Positions 17,412 through 26,686 of a DNA stretch of 64,000 nt are shown piece after piece. The DNA is taken from assembly GCA_965660145.1 (NCBI GenBank), contig CBFHYX010000017.1, positions 1 through 64,000 of the forward strand, given 5' to 3'. This stretch comes from JABURQ01 sp029243145 (GTDB lineage Bacteria; Planctomycetota; Planctomycetia; Planctomycetales; Planctomycetaceae). The notes under the pieces are model-generated. The model did not search any database. It was not told the DNA's origin and worked only from the letters and a program-made list of their open reading frames with translations. The position numbers and the translations under genes are program-made. How positions within the stretch are numbered: the stretch's first letter is position 1; each line of letters starts with the position of its first letter.

Positions 17412-17939
17412 CTAAAAGAATTCCCCATCTCCGTCCAAGTCGCCTTCCGTCAACAGAGTGATATCCCGGTCTTGAAGAATCTGGATACCCGCATCAATAT
17501 CATCGACATATACGGCAATCGCTTTCCGTCCACCTTTGTGATAGAGCAAGGGATACGCATATTCCAGGTTCACTTCTCCGCGCAGGAGTGCCGTGCAGAT
17601 TTCCAGGAAAGGTTGGTCGCTGTCAGGGAGTTCGACACCGATAATGTCGGTTTCGAATATTTTGAACGGGGATTGTTCCATGATTTCGACGGCCCGCTCA
17701 TAATCATCAAGGATGAGACGGGTAACAGCATAGTCGATGGAATCAGCCACGCTGATCCCGACGATCCTGAGATCATCTTTCTCCAGTGAGCGCAACAGTT
17801 CGTGCAGTTGACCAACTCGGTTTTCAAAAAACACACCGAACTGTCGCAGGCAGGGCCAATCTCTGCCTCGCATGGTCGAGGGAATGATTTGATCCCCATC
17901 CTGGAAATCATCGGCATCGTCATCACGTTTATCGGGCAT
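17412..17939 (-). CDS. ACT domain-containing protein
   Basis: The 175-aa cytoplasmic protein contains an ACT-like fold beginning FGVFFENRVGQLHELLRSLEK with the ligand-site Gly and Asn, followed by a DDYERAVEIM helix and a second, more degenerate ACT-like half (KAIAVYVDDIDAGIQIL). ACT domains bind amino acids and regulate metabolic enzymes. No enzymatic partner domain is present and the neighbours give no pathway. The C-terminus is acidic (EGDLDGDGEFF). Confidence 0.75.
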   Translation of the reverse strand: MPDKRDDDADDFQDGDQIIPSTMRGRDWPCLRQFGVFFENRVGQLHELLRSLEKDDLRIVGISVADSIDYAVTRLILDDYERAVEIMEQSPFKIFETDIIGVELPDSDQPFLEICTALLRGEVNLEYAYPLLYHKGGRKAIAVYVDDIDAGIQILQDRDITLLTEGDLDGDGEFF

Positions 17940-18363
17940 CTCTACGCTTTCCAGATGTAATCGGAGTTATCTCTTCATTCTCGTCCTGAGAAATGAAGGT
18001 GGTCGCATTATCGTGAGAGAGTGGCAGTTTGGTCAATGTGAGATTATCAGCCTATTAAAAACTCAGTTTTTCTGCGAACGGCTCTTTGAGTCGTGGATCA
18101 GCGTCATCAATTCGCGATGAATCATCAGATTCACCCACGCATTTCCGCTTTGCCCACTCCTCAATGACTGATCTTGCAAAATTTACAGACCAGACCTAAC
18201 TTTTGTAAATGTTACGAACAGCAGCGCGGGGCAAGGATAGCCGCAAGCCACTGTTTTGTAGGAGGTTAAGGTGATTGTGTGTTGCAGCCGTCGTTTGGCA
18301 CACCAACTGCTTAACCTGCTAAGAACTCGGAGACTCTCCCGCAACTCGAGGAAAGAACAGAGC
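17940..18363. other. Divergent intergenic region, 424 bp
   Basis: This lies between the ACT gene (-) and the zinc-peptidase gene (+) and should hold both promoters. Visible items are a short AAAAACT/AGTTTTT palindrome near 18056-18070 and, near 18236-18254, a G+C-rich GGCAAGGATAGCC stretch followed by a GTAGGAGG ribosome-binding-like sequence at 18257-18264. I see no tRNA and no riboswitch I can name. Confidence 0.4.
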
Positions 18364-19560
18364 ATGGATGCTCATAAGACTCGATTCGCCGCTTGGGTAG
18401 CGGTGATGACAATTAGCACTCTCGGCACAACCGAGGCTGCGACATATCGAACACCAAATTTTGTGGTGAACGCGCCGACGAAGGAGTTCGCAGAAGAGGT
18501 AGGAAAGGCAGCCGAGTTCTATCGAGAAGAACTGGCTGTCACGTGGTTAGGAAAGAAACTGCCAAAATGGTATCGCCCCTGTCCAATTTCTGTTCGGGTG
18601 GGACAGATTGGAGCAGGAGGGGCCACATCATTTCAGTTTGACCGCGGAGAAGTGTTTGGCTGGAAAATGAATGTGCAGGGGACCGAGCAACGGATTCTCG
18701 ACTCGGTCATCCCGCACGAAGTAAGCCATACCATATTTGCCAGTTATTTTCGGCGGCCTCTGCCGCGCTGGGCTGATGAAGGTGCGGCCACCATCATCGA
18801 GCACGAATCCGAACGTATGCGTCAAATGCAGACGCTCAAACAGGTGACGAATAACGGAACACGCTACTCACTCCGCCAGCTATTGGCGATCAAAGAGTAT
18901 CCGCAAGACATGCAGCGGGTTTTGACCTTGTACGCTCAAGGTTATTCACTGTCCGATTATCTGATTCAGAAAAAAGGTCGGACGAACTTTCTGGAGTTTC
19001 TGGAAGCGGCCCACCATCACGGTTGGGATAATGCCCTTCGCACTCATTACAAACTGAAAAACATCGAACAGCTCGAAGGCAAATGGGACAATTGGGTGAT
19101 GGCTGGTTCACCGAGGCTGGAGTTGCCGAAGGGTGTTATGGTGGCCTCGAATGATTCCAATGTCCCTCAACCCGACGTGGTTCGTGGACAGAGTCCTGAC
19201 GAGGAATCAGATGAGGTTGTGTTGGCGAGTGCAGAGGAAATTCCTTCTGACCCAAAGGTCGAAACGATTAACTCTGGTCAGGACAAGATTGCTGCAACAG
19301 ACGAAAATCCTGTTCGCCTGGATCCCGAAGATACAGTCGCCTCCGCCGAAGAGATTCGTTTGCAGGGTCGACTGAACGTCCTCGAAAGCGGTTGGGAGCC
19401 ATTGGGTTTGCAAAACAGAGTAGAGCCACGTACGAAGAATGTCTCCAGCGTGTTGAAGCGTCCGCCATTTGCAGAGAGCTCGGCGTCAGCAAGCCGAGAG
19501 CGTCCACCCTTTACGGAAGAGGTTGCGATGAAGCGTGAGTCTCCCCCGTTTTCTCAATAA
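18364..19560 (+). CDS. Secreted zinc metallopeptidase-like protein (gluzincin fold) with PPF repeats
   Basis: ATG 18364 starts a signal peptide ending near TTEAATYR; the open frame upstream lacks signal character. The catalytic region contains HEVSH, a zinc HExxH motif, followed about 17 residues later by WADEGAA, whose Glu is the probable third ligand of peptidase-MA-like gluzincins. A helical part (RVLTLYAQGYSLSDYL) follows. The last third is an acidic, Ala/Glu-rich linker ending in three short repeats, KRPPFAE, ERPPFTE and ESPPFSQ. The repeats may be binding motifs; this is inference. The gene appears monocistronic. Confidence 0.8.
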   Translation: MDAHKTRFAAWVAVMTISTLGTTEAATYRTPNFVVNAPTKEFAEEVGKAAEFYREELAVTWLGKKLPKWYRPCPISVRVGQIGAGGATSFQFDRGEVFGWKMNVQGTEQRILDSVIPHEVSHTIFASYFRRPLPRWADEGAATIIEHESERMRQMQTLKQVTNNGTRYSLRQLLAIKEYPQDMQRVLTLYAQGYSLSDYLIQKKGRTNFLEFLEAAHHHGWDNALRTHYKLKNIEQLEGKWDNWVMAGSPRLELPKGVMVASNDSNVPQPDVVRGQSPDEESDEVVLASAEEIPSDPKVETINSGQDKIAATDENPVRLDPEDTVASAEEIRLQGRLNVLESGWEPLGLQNRVEPRTKNVSSVLKRPPFAESSASASRERPPFTEEVAMKRESPPFSQ

Positions 19561-19656
19561 ATCTATTTCAAGTGGAGCCAATTTCGTCAGTCGTGATACA
19601 TTCTGGTTGTAATATTAGTACGACGGCGGTAAATCAATCGACGGCAAAAAGAGAAC

Positions 19657-20346
19657 TTATGCTGCTGAAACGGCGGTTGGTCGTTTTCTGAACCGGCGAT
19701 AAAGCCCCATGAGCATTGGGAGTCCTGCTAATATAATCGTTGATGGTTCCGGGACACTGGCGATCAGTTCGTCATTTAACTGGTAGGCAAGTTGTCCTAC
19801 TGGTCCGTCATTCCAAGCGTTCGCGTGTGATGATCGATTCCATCTAGGGGCAATTTCGTTAAGTTCCGTCCAACTCCAGTCCGTGGCGGTGGAGGCCGTG
19901 TTGTTGACGATTGAGATCCAATAGTCCTGAGCATTCAAATCGAGTTGGCTGGGAAGATTAAAATCATATTGGAACACTGGTCCAACTGAAGTGTGTAAGA
20001 AGCCGCTATCCAGACGGGATCCAGATATCCCAGTATACTCTTGGAATGGGGACACTTGGGGATTTCCGGTGCTTCCGTCTTCTAGAAAGAAGCGAATCGT
20101 AAAATCGTCTGCAGATGTCGGAGGAGTCACAGCATTACTATAATTTCCCCACCAGCGGACATTGTTCACTGATTCCGAACTGCTAAGCGAAAACTGAGAC
20201 GCCTATTGATTCCTAAATGAGGCGCTGAAATCGCTGGTGCGACTAATAACAGAATCAGAAGTTACCGGAAAATTGGCATCGGTTATAACTGCCGCTGACG
20301 CATCAGCTGCTAATAAACAGATAAATAAGGGAAGATAAAATTTCAT
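19657..20346 (-). pseudogene. PEP-CTERM protein interrupted by an in-frame TAG
   Basis: ATG 20346 begins a signal peptide (MKFYLPLFICLLAADASAA). After 47 codons the frame meets TAG at 20203-20205, within RNQ-stop-ASQF. It then continues without shift through NNVRWWGNYSN to the PEP-CTERM end: VPEPSTIILAGLPMLMGL followed by RRFRKR. Counting the stop as one residue gives 229 codons of continuous protein. CAG to TAG is the simplest change. Downstream of the stop the frame shows no further damage, so the lesion is recent or a sequence error. The body is a beta-rich extracellular type of unknown role. Confidence 0.75.
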
Positions 20347-20593
20347 CAGTTTCAGCCTTTTAGTGAGGTGCATGCATCAAAATAAGTCCAAATTGATGAT
20401 GCGATCTGAATGGTAGACTCGGTAAATAATTTAGCTTGAGAGCATCAATTTGAAAGAAAATGATCCAGCGTTTCCGGCCACTACAGGGAGATCACTCATC
20501 AAAAGTAACGGCATGTTTTGTATTTAAAACAGGATGATGTGATTTCACGACATCGATTTCGTGATTTTCTTCGTCGCGCAGCGAGAATCGCGT

Positions 20594-22078
20594 TCAATTT
20601 CGCAAAGCCCTGTTCAGCAAATTTTCCGTGATTTTTTGTACGCGTTCATCGGGGCCGTGGGGACGGCTCCAATGAGACCATGGCAGGACATGTCCGGGGG
20701 GTGAACTAAGCCCCTGTGCCCAGAAGATCGTGGCAGCATTAAACACAAAGTTTCCTTTGGGGCCTGGATAGATGGTGGCCGTCCATTGCTGAGGATTCAC
20801 GCCACCTTGCCAGGCGGTTCCTCCCGCCACGACTTCCAGTCCTTTGATGTCGGCAGGTTGCCCATGATACTCCCAGCCGATCAGGCCGGGGATCTTGTCT
20901 CCCTGCTTGATGCCGGTGCCGGCAAACATCCAGTGATCGGGTTTGGTGATGATCCAGTCACCGCCGCCGTTGACCGGTTCAACATTGCGAGCACCCATGA
21001 GCAACCCTTCATCGGGACCGTGATGTGGAAACGGGCCGTGATCTCGCTCTCGATTGACGGCATACTCGTTGTCGCCGCCGTAAGGACCGCCTCGGGAGAT
21101 AATCCGGTTGGGAATCTCCGAAGAACTCATTCGAAATGGCGTGATCCAACAGACGCTGTTGCCTGCAAGAAATAACAAATCGACACCCGCATCACGCATT
21201 TTAGTGACGCTGTTGAATTGCCGGATGTCCCAGTATTCATCGTGACCGAGACTAACAAAGACTTTGCATTTGAGACCTCGATCGGGTGTGAGCATGTCGC
21301 TGTTGGAACAATAGGAGACATCGTATCCATGCTTTTCCAGCCAATACGCCATTGGGAATTCAAAAGGCAGAAACTCCCCCGAACCGACCGTGAGTGGATC
21401 GTTGACCACGCCGTTGTGTTGGGCTTCTCGTCCATAAGGGCGATCAAACGAGACATCGGCCCACGGGCCTTGATTGCCTTTGGGGTGTGTATAAATTGAG
21501 TAGTTGTTGGGCCAGCGATTGTAGGCTTGCCAGGTATTGTCGGAACATTGAAACAAAATGTCGGCTGGCCGATCATCGGTGACAATAAACACCACGTAAC
21601 TTTGCCAATAGGCTTCTTTCTCTGTCGGGATGGTCGTCATGCGGCCGAGATAAACGCCACTGAGCCACTCTTCGGGAATGGTCAGTGACAGGCTTGGTTC
21701 CCACACGCATTCGTGGAGATTTTTTTCTCCCGGCGTGGGAGTCGATTGGGTCTTTCCTGTGATGCGATTGTCTGTCTTCATCAGTCGCGCACCACGACCG
21801 CCGTAATATCCCATGCGAAAGATTTCCATCTGAAAATCACGTGCAGGAGAGGTAGATACCATGATGTCTAACTTCTCACCCGCCGAGACACTTTGTCGGG
21901 AACAGTAGCCTTCAATCCATGGCGAACGAAAGCCATCATTATCGACTCGGACGCGCGTCAGTTGCCAATCGTTTGATCCCGGGAGTTTGTTCTCTCGGAC
22001 GATACGAGAGTCGTCGATAGATTGTGCGTCGGCATTCGTAGGGAGGAAGATCAGCAAAGCGATGAGAAATTTCGGCAT
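20594..22078 (-). CDS. N,N-dimethylformamidase large-subunit-like protein
   Basis: The 494-aa protein has a short export signal (LIALLIFLPTNADA). The body matches the C-terminal catalytic-type domain of N,N-dimethylformamidase beta subunits: FRMGYYGGRGARLM, NTWQAYNRWPNNYSIY, SYCSNSDML, SLGHDEYW and LLFLAGNSVCW. The known enzyme hydrolyses dimethylformamide, but planctomycete homologs are numerous and exported, so another amide or glycan substrate is more likely. No small subunit gene is adjacent. It lies just 25 nt downstream of the EboE-like gene on the same strand and may be cotranscribed. Confidence 0.82.
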   Translation of the reverse strand: MPKFLIALLIFLPTNADAQSIDDSRIVRENKLPGSNDWQLTRVRVDNDGFRSPWIEGYCSRQSVSAGEKLDIMVSTSPARDFQMEIFRMGYYGGRGARLMKTDNRITGKTQSTPTPGEKNLHECVWEPSLSLTIPEEWLSGVYLGRMTTIPTEKEAYWQSYVVFIVTDDRPADILFQCSDNTWQAYNRWPNNYSIYTHPKGNQGPWADVSFDRPYGREAQHNGVVNDPLTVGSGEFLPFEFPMAYWLEKHGYDVSYCSNSDMLTPDRGLKCKVFVSLGHDEYWDIRQFNSVTKMRDAGVDLLFLAGNSVCWITPFRMSSSEIPNRIISRGGPYGGDNEYAVNRERDHGPFPHHGPDEGLLMGARNVEPVNGGGDWIITKPDHWMFAGTGIKQGDKIPGLIGWEYHGQPADIKGLEVVAGGTAWQGGVNPQQWTATIYPGPKGNFVFNAATIFWAQGLSSPPGHVLPWSHWSRPHGPDERVQKITENLLNRALRN

Positions 22079-22103
22079 AGTGACTCTCCAGGATACGGTC
22101 GAT

Positions 22104-23267
22104 TTATTGAGCTAAGAGCTCCAGTGTTGCCTGCAATTCTTGAGTAAAACCATCCACCAACGAAGGTTGTTCTTCACCCGGCATCACGCTCCAGGTGTAG
22201 GTTTCGACTTCCAAGTGTGGAGTCTGGTCGAGTTCGGAAACGGTCTTGATCGCGATTTTTAATTCATCGCGGGTGGTCCCCAAGGGACCAAGATCGTCGG
22301 CGTTGACCGGGACATGGAAATGGATTCGCCACTTGATCGCGTCAGCCATATGAGCTGGTGGGTTGAGGCACAGGTCTTCCGTCAGATCAGTAATCGTGCG
22401 AATGTTGCCGTCTGCAAAGAGTGCAAACGTCTGATGCAAGTATCGTTGTTCCACAAATCCTGCCAGCATTTTGCGTCCCGCCTCGTTCTCTGCGGGATGA
22501 TCGAGATCGATGGCACAAGTGATGTGAACTTTGTTGATCCTTATTCCGGCGGCATCGAGTGATTTCAGCGAGTCGGCGATATCCTCAAATTCGACCGCTT
22601 GATGGCAGACGTCGTAACAGACGCCAAGATATTCGCGGGCGAGTTTTGTCAGATCGCGCTCGATGGCTGCCGCTTTGAGTTCTTGAAAGAATTCAATGGT
22701 TTCAGATGTTGTTTCCAGGACACACAACGGTTCTGGTTCAATGGCAAGACGGATCCGTTTCCCGGTGTCTTGATAAAGTTGTTCGAGATGTGAGGCCAGT
22801 TGCAGAAGTTGATCAATGCACTTGGCGCGGAAGTCGGCACCGCTGGTAAGTTGTTTGAATCCGAGCGGTACGGTGGAGATGCTTCCTTCGTCGATGTCGC
22901 CCATCAACTCAGCGAGAATTTTGGCGCATTCAAGTGTGTAGGTCAGTCGGTCTTCCTGGCTCCAATCGGGCACATAGACCTGTTCTTTGACGCGATCCGA
23001 ATGAAAGTTGCCGTAAGGGAATGCATTTAACGTATAGCAGATTAAATTTTGATCGGTGAGAGTCTGTTTCAACTGGCCAATTTTCGTGGTGTCGGCACAC
23101 AATTCTTCGATTACCGGCTGCGCCAACCAGAGACCGGCTGCCAGAGGGGAAGTCAGTTTTTTCTGCATAGGCCCGGCGTAATCGACCAATCCTTGGCAGA
23201 CTTCTTTAACGGTCAGTCCCGGATGGACGTTCGTGCAATAACTGAGTGGAAGAGTGCTGAGTGTCAT
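22104..23267 (-). CDS. eboE: EboE-like TIM-barrel protein
   Basis: ATG 23267, giving MTLSTLPLSYCTNVHPG, is preferred over an ATG ten codons upstream because GGAG lies just before it. The 387-aa product is a xylose-isomerase-like TIM barrel with the EboE hallmarks YCTNVHPG at the start, IEPEPLCVLETT, CYDVCHQAVEF and HLEVETYTWSVMP at the end. In other bacteria EboE is part of the ebo cluster thought to export or handle a metabolite precursor. No EboA-D or EboF gene is in the window, so this is an orphan copy or the cluster lies elsewhere. The symbol is used on motif grounds. Confidence 0.75.
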   Translation of the reverse strand: MTLSTLPLSYCTNVHPGLTVKEVCQGLVDYAGPMQKKLTSPLAAGLWLAQPVIEELCADTTKIGQLKQTLTDQNLICYTLNAFPYGNFHSDRVKEQVYVPDWSQEDRLTYTLECAKILAELMGDIDEGSISTVPLGFKQLTSGADFRAKCIDQLLQLASHLEQLYQDTGKRIRLAIEPEPLCVLETTSETIEFFQELKAAAIERDLTKLAREYLGVCYDVCHQAVEFEDIADSLKSLDAAGIRINKVHITCAIDLDHPAENEAGRKMLAGFVEQRYLHQTFALFADGNIRTITDLTEDLCLNPPAHMADAIKWRIHFHVPVNADDLGPLGTTRDELKIAIKTVSELDQTPHLEVETYTWSVMPGEEQPSLVDGFTQELQATLELLAQ

Positions 23268-23487
23268 GAAAGCTCCGATGAGACTGTAAGGACTCAATCA
23301 ATCATTGTGTTCGGGAGAGTGGGGATATATTCTGTGATACAAGAAAAGGGTGTTCCTCACTTAGTTTAGTGCGTCTGTGGAAGCGGTTCCAGCAGTCAGC
23401 CAAAGACGAGACGAATTCCCCGAAACTTTTTTTGAGGTACGGGGTTTGAATCCTTCAATCAGACAAGCTTCAGATAGTTAGTCACCT

Positions 23488-24108
23488 GTGGTAACCAGCG
23501 AAATTAAGGCCAAACAGCCAGCCTTCCTCCGTGACCCGGATGTTGCGCTGATGCTGCGCGTCAAAGCTGGGGACGATGAGGCTTTTAGTAAATTGGTGGA
23601 AGGCTATCAGGATCGGTTGATTGGGCTCTTCTATCATTTGGTTCGAGATCGGTCGGCTGCTGAAGATTTAGCGCAAGAAACATTTTTGCGAATCTACCGT
23701 GCCAGAAATGGCTACGAACCTCGTGCGAAATTTTCCACATGGTTGTTTCACATTGCCAATAATCTTGCCAGTAATAAGAGACGCGACAAAGGACGGCGAA
23801 AAGAAGTCAAACTCAATCCTTCGGAATCTGGGCCACTTGGGGCTCGACCGGAAGAACAAATACTCAAAGACAAATCAGCGTTGATGCCGACTCGTCAAGT
23901 GGATAAGTCAGAACTGCAAGCGATCGTGCAGGACGCACTTTCGGAACTCAACGAACGCCAACAAATGGCGGTGCTGTTGAACAAGTTTGAGGGGATGAGT
24001 TATGCCGACATTGCCGACACGATGGAAATGACACCGGCAGCAGTGAAATCGTTGTTGTCTCGCGCGCGTGAAACCTTGCGCGAGAAATTGGAATCGTACG
24101 TGAAATAG
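23488..24108 (+). CDS. ECF-type RNA polymerase sigma factor
   Basis: The 206-aa protein starts at GTG 23488. It has sigma region 2 (FSKLVEGYQDRLIGLFYHLV, then AAEDLAQETFLRIYR and FSTWLFHIANNLA), a charged linker, and region 4 (LSELNERQQMAVLLNKFEGMSYADIADTM with an HTH ending in AAVKSLLSRARETL). The two downstream genes encode an anti-sigma-like membrane protein and a membrane-anchored partner, forming a three-gene unit with spacings of 29 nt and an 8-nt overlap. ECF factors commonly control their own operon; no -35/-10 pair could be assigned with confidence. Confidence 0.93.
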   Translation: MVTSEIKAKQPAFLRDPDVALMLRVKAGDDEAFSKLVEGYQDRLIGLFYHLVRDRSAAEDLAQETFLRIYRARNGYEPRAKFSTWLFHIANNLASNKRRDKGRRKEVKLNPSESGPLGARPEEQILKDKSALMPTRQVDKSELQAIVQDALSELNERQQMAVLLNKFEGMSYADIADTMEMTPAAVKSLLSRARETLREKLESYVK

Positions 24109-24137
24109 GTGGCTCCCAATCAAGGTTGGGGAAGATT

Positions 24138-24641
24138 ATGGAAAAAATCAGCCGACTCAAATCTGAACAACGAGAAGATCTCGTCGCCTATCTCGATGGT
24201 GAACTGGATGGCGAGCAATCGCGCGCCATCGATCAGGCGTTGGTGGGTAGCCCGGTGGCCCGTCACGAAGTCGAAATGTTGACTCGTACCTGGGAAATGC
24301 TCGACCTACTCCCTGCAGAAAAATCACCTGAAACGTTTACGCAGACGACGATGCAAACGGTTCTGCTGGAAGAAAAAACAGAACCAAGTGTCAATCTGGA
24401 TCAATATTATCCGCAGGTGAGGCTGGTTTGCATGGCCTTTGTTTGGTTGATGGGGGTTTCGGTCGCTTCTTGGCTGGGCTTCACAATTTCTAACCATTGG
24501 GTCGAAAACAAGACCGATCAACTCGTCGAAGATCTTCCCGTCATTCAACACCTGGAGTTGTACGAGTCTCTCGATATCGAAGGTGGCACAGGAGTCGAAC
24601 TGCTCAAAGAGCTTGAACGAACCGGAGCGCTCAATGAATAA
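24138..24641 (+). CDS. Anti-sigma factor-like membrane protein
   Basis: ATG 24138 follows GGGGAAG. The 167-aa product opens with an anti-sigma-like helical domain (REDLVAYLDGELDGEQSRAIDQAL), but without the HxxxCxxC zinc motif. One TM helix follows (residues about 98-118, LVCMAFVWLMGVSVASWLGF) and then a periplasmic tail. It lies directly after the ECF sigma gene, and its stop overlaps the next start by 8 nt. By position and architecture it sequesters the sigma factor at the membrane. The signal that releases it is unknown. Confidence 0.75.
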   Translation: MEKISRLKSEQREDLVAYLDGELDGEQSRAIDQALVGSPVARHEVEMLTRTWEMLDLLPAEKSPETFTQTTMQTVLLEEKTEPSVNLDQYYPQVRLVCMAFVWLMGVSVASWLGFTISNHWVENKTDQLVEDLPVIQHLELYESLDIEGGTGVELLKELERTGALNE

Positions 24642-25896
24642 TGCCACTCGCAAGAAGTCGCGATTTCTTACTCCCGCCTGGATGATGTTTGGGTCGGCAT
24701 TGTTGTGTGTCGTATTGGTCCCGGTGTTACATGCTGCCATGAATCAATCCGGGGTGCGAGCCGAGCGTTTGCAGGTACTGCGGTTGATGACCGCCAGTGA
24801 ACGGCTGCGAATCGAACATCAGTTTGAGAAGTTCCAAAAGATGTTGCCCGCCGATCAGCAGCGGTATCGGGATTTGCATGACCAGTTAGACGGTGAGCAG
24901 GTCGCTCTCAAAACAACGCTGGCCGACTATAAAGATTTTCTGGTTTCGTTAAATCCCGTGGAACGTGGAGAGATCGAACAGAAGTCAGATTTGAATCAGC
25001 GTGTTTTAACCATTAAACGAATTCAGCAAGAACGAGAATATCGACAACAACAACTCGACCTCGGTCTTGCCGAATTTGATCAACGTCGATCTTCATTTCA
25101 ACAGCAGGAAATAAATCGATACGGAGGCAGCCTGAGGCTTAGCGATGATGACATGCAAGCCATTGGTGCTGTGATTCAAGCGAATCTACCGACGAATCCT
25201 AGTCAAAAAGCCAACTTTGAAAAGTCGGCAGGGGCAACACGGTATGCTCTGGTTCTCACGGCCGCCTTAAAAACTTGGGGGGCGAAACCAACCGGTGTGA
25301 ACCGTCAGCCATTTCCCGAAGACATTGTTGATGACATGGTGGGAGCCATTCAAAATGAACAGCTTCGATCGAAGTTACAGAAGATTCCCAAAAAAGAGTT
25401 TCAAATATTTTCGTTGATCATGATGTCCGAGCGAGCATTACTGACGGAATACATGCTCAATGTTCCAAAGAACTCAGAACTACAGGAGTTTTTGGAAACG
25501 CGAGATCCTGAAGACAAGCAAAAACTCATGCAGCAAGAGCCAGGTCGCATGTATTTTGACTTGATCAAAGCCTACCGGGAGACAAATCCTAATGAGCTTT
25601 CTCAGGCGATTTCTGGACTGCGGAAAGTGATTCACGAATATCAGGATGTCATGCGTTTGCGAGGAGGACCGGGACGTGATGATGAACGTGGTCCCGGTGG
25701 GCGTCGTGGCCCCGGAGGATTTGGTGGACCCGGTGGTGAACGCCCGGGAGATCGAGTACCGGGTGGTCGCGAATTTAATCCACAAAGGCAAGGAGACAAA
25801 GATCGGTCAAAACCACCGGAAGGCCGCGAGTCTGATCGTTCTAAAGACAGGCCACCGCTTGATCGATTGAAATCGCGAGCAGAACAAAACGAATAA
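24634..25896 (+). CDS. Membrane-anchored protein with a long helical periplasmic region and Gly/Arg-rich tail
   Basis: ATG 24634 overlaps the anti-sigma stop, indicating coupled translation. The 420-aa protein has one TM helix (residues about 15-35, AWMMFGSALLCVVLVPVLHA), then a Gln/Glu/Arg-rich helical stretch likely to form coiled coil (ERLRIEHQFEKFQKM and QEREYRQQQLDLGLAEF), a central domain, and an intrinsically disordered end of repeated GPGG/RGPGG and charged Asp/Arg/Lys/Pro segments. No family is recognised. It may sense or relay the signal for the sigma/anti-sigma pair; this is inference from gene order only. Confidence 0.7.
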   Translation: MNNATRKKSRFLTPAWMMFGSALLCVVLVPVLHAAMNQSGVRAERLQVLRLMTASERLRIEHQFEKFQKMLPADQQRYRDLHDQLDGEQVALKTTLADYKDFLVSLNPVERGEIEQKSDLNQRVLTIKRIQQEREYRQQQLDLGLAEFDQRRSSFQQQEINRYGGSLRLSDDDMQAIGAVIQANLPTNPSQKANFEKSAGATRYALVLTAALKTWGAKPTGVNRQPFPEDIVDDMVGAIQNEQLRSKLQKIPKKEFQIFSLIMMSERALLTEYMLNVPKNSELQEFLETRDPEDKQKLMQQEPGRMYFDLIKAYRETNPNELSQAISGLRKVIHEYQDVMRLRGGPGRDDERGPGGRRGPGGFGGPGGERPGDRVPGGREFNPQRQGDKDRSKPPEGRESDRSKDRPPLDRLKSRAEQNE

Positions 25897-25989
25897 AGGT
25901 CTGCCGCTGTTCCCGAAGCAGTGTCACGTCGATATGCTGGAAGCATGAAAGACTGAACCGGCTCTTAACTTTCTTCCCAGGATCAACCG

Positions 25990-26673
25990 ATGTACCGACT
26001 TGTGATCATGACTTTATTGCTTCTGTCCACTCATCTTTCTATCGATGTGTTCGCGGAAGATGCAGGCGAAAAAGAGGCCGCTCCGTTATTCAGCGAAGAC
26101 TTTTCCGACGGTGCTAAAAAGTGGACGCCGACCGACAAAACCGCCTGGACGCTGAAGACCGAAGGCGACCATCAAGTTTATGCCTTGATCAAAAAGAAAA
26201 GCGATTACGAGCCTCCGGTTCGATCTCCTTACAATCGTGCGATTCTCAACGATGTGGTCGTTTCCGATTTTGTTCTCGATGTGAAATTTCGTTCCACGAT
26301 CCCCGACTACAATCACCGGTCACTCTGTTTGTTCTTCGGCTACCAGAACGAATCGCATTTCTACTACGTTCACTTCGGCAAGAAAACCGACGACCATGCC
26401 AACCAAATTTTCATCGTCAATGAGAAGCCCAGGACAAAAATATCGACCAAAACAACTGCCGGCACGCCGTGGGATGACGAATGGCATCATGCCCGCATCG
26501 AACGATCTGTAAGTACGGGAGAGATCAAGGTTTACTTCGATGATATGAAAACTCCCGTGATGACGGCGACCGACAAGACGTTTGCCTGGGGGCAAATCGG
26601 CATCGGATCATTCGACGACACGGGAGATTTTGAGACAGTCAAATTATGGGGCCAACAGGTTAAACCTGAGTAA
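25990..26673 (+). CDS. Secreted concanavalin-like (DUF1080/LamG-type) protein
   Basis: The 227-aa protein has a signal peptide (LVIMTLLLLSTHLSIDVFA) and a single beta-sandwich domain with FSEDFSDGAKKW, DFVLDVKFRST, NHRSLCLFFGYQ, HHARIERS and IGIGSFDDTGDFE. This is the pattern of 3-keto-disaccharide-hydrolase-like and LamG folds, common in planctomycetes and associated with glycan binding or cleavage. No catalytic residue can be assigned. It converges on the small lipoprotein gene with a 13-nt gap. Confidence 0.65.
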   Translation: MYRLVIMTLLLLSTHLSIDVFAEDAGEKEAAPLFSEDFSDGAKKWTPTDKTAWTLKTEGDHQVYALIKKKSDYEPPVRSPYNRAILNDVVVSDFVLDVKFRSTIPDYNHRSLCLFFGYQNESHFYYVHFGKKTDDHANQIFIVNEKPRTKISTKTTAGTPWDDEWHHARIERSVSTGEIKVYFDDMKTPVMTATDKTFAWGQIGIGSFDDTGDFETVKLWGQQVKPE

Positions 26674-26686
26674 CTTTCTGACTCAC

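Noticed and set aside
18220..18260. A riboswitch-like look of the GGCAAGG, CCGCAAGCC and GCCACTG stretch upstream of the peptidase gene
   Set aside because: It has fragments reminiscent of cyclic-di-GMP or cobalamin riboswitches, but the required stems and conserved segments could not be matched in order.
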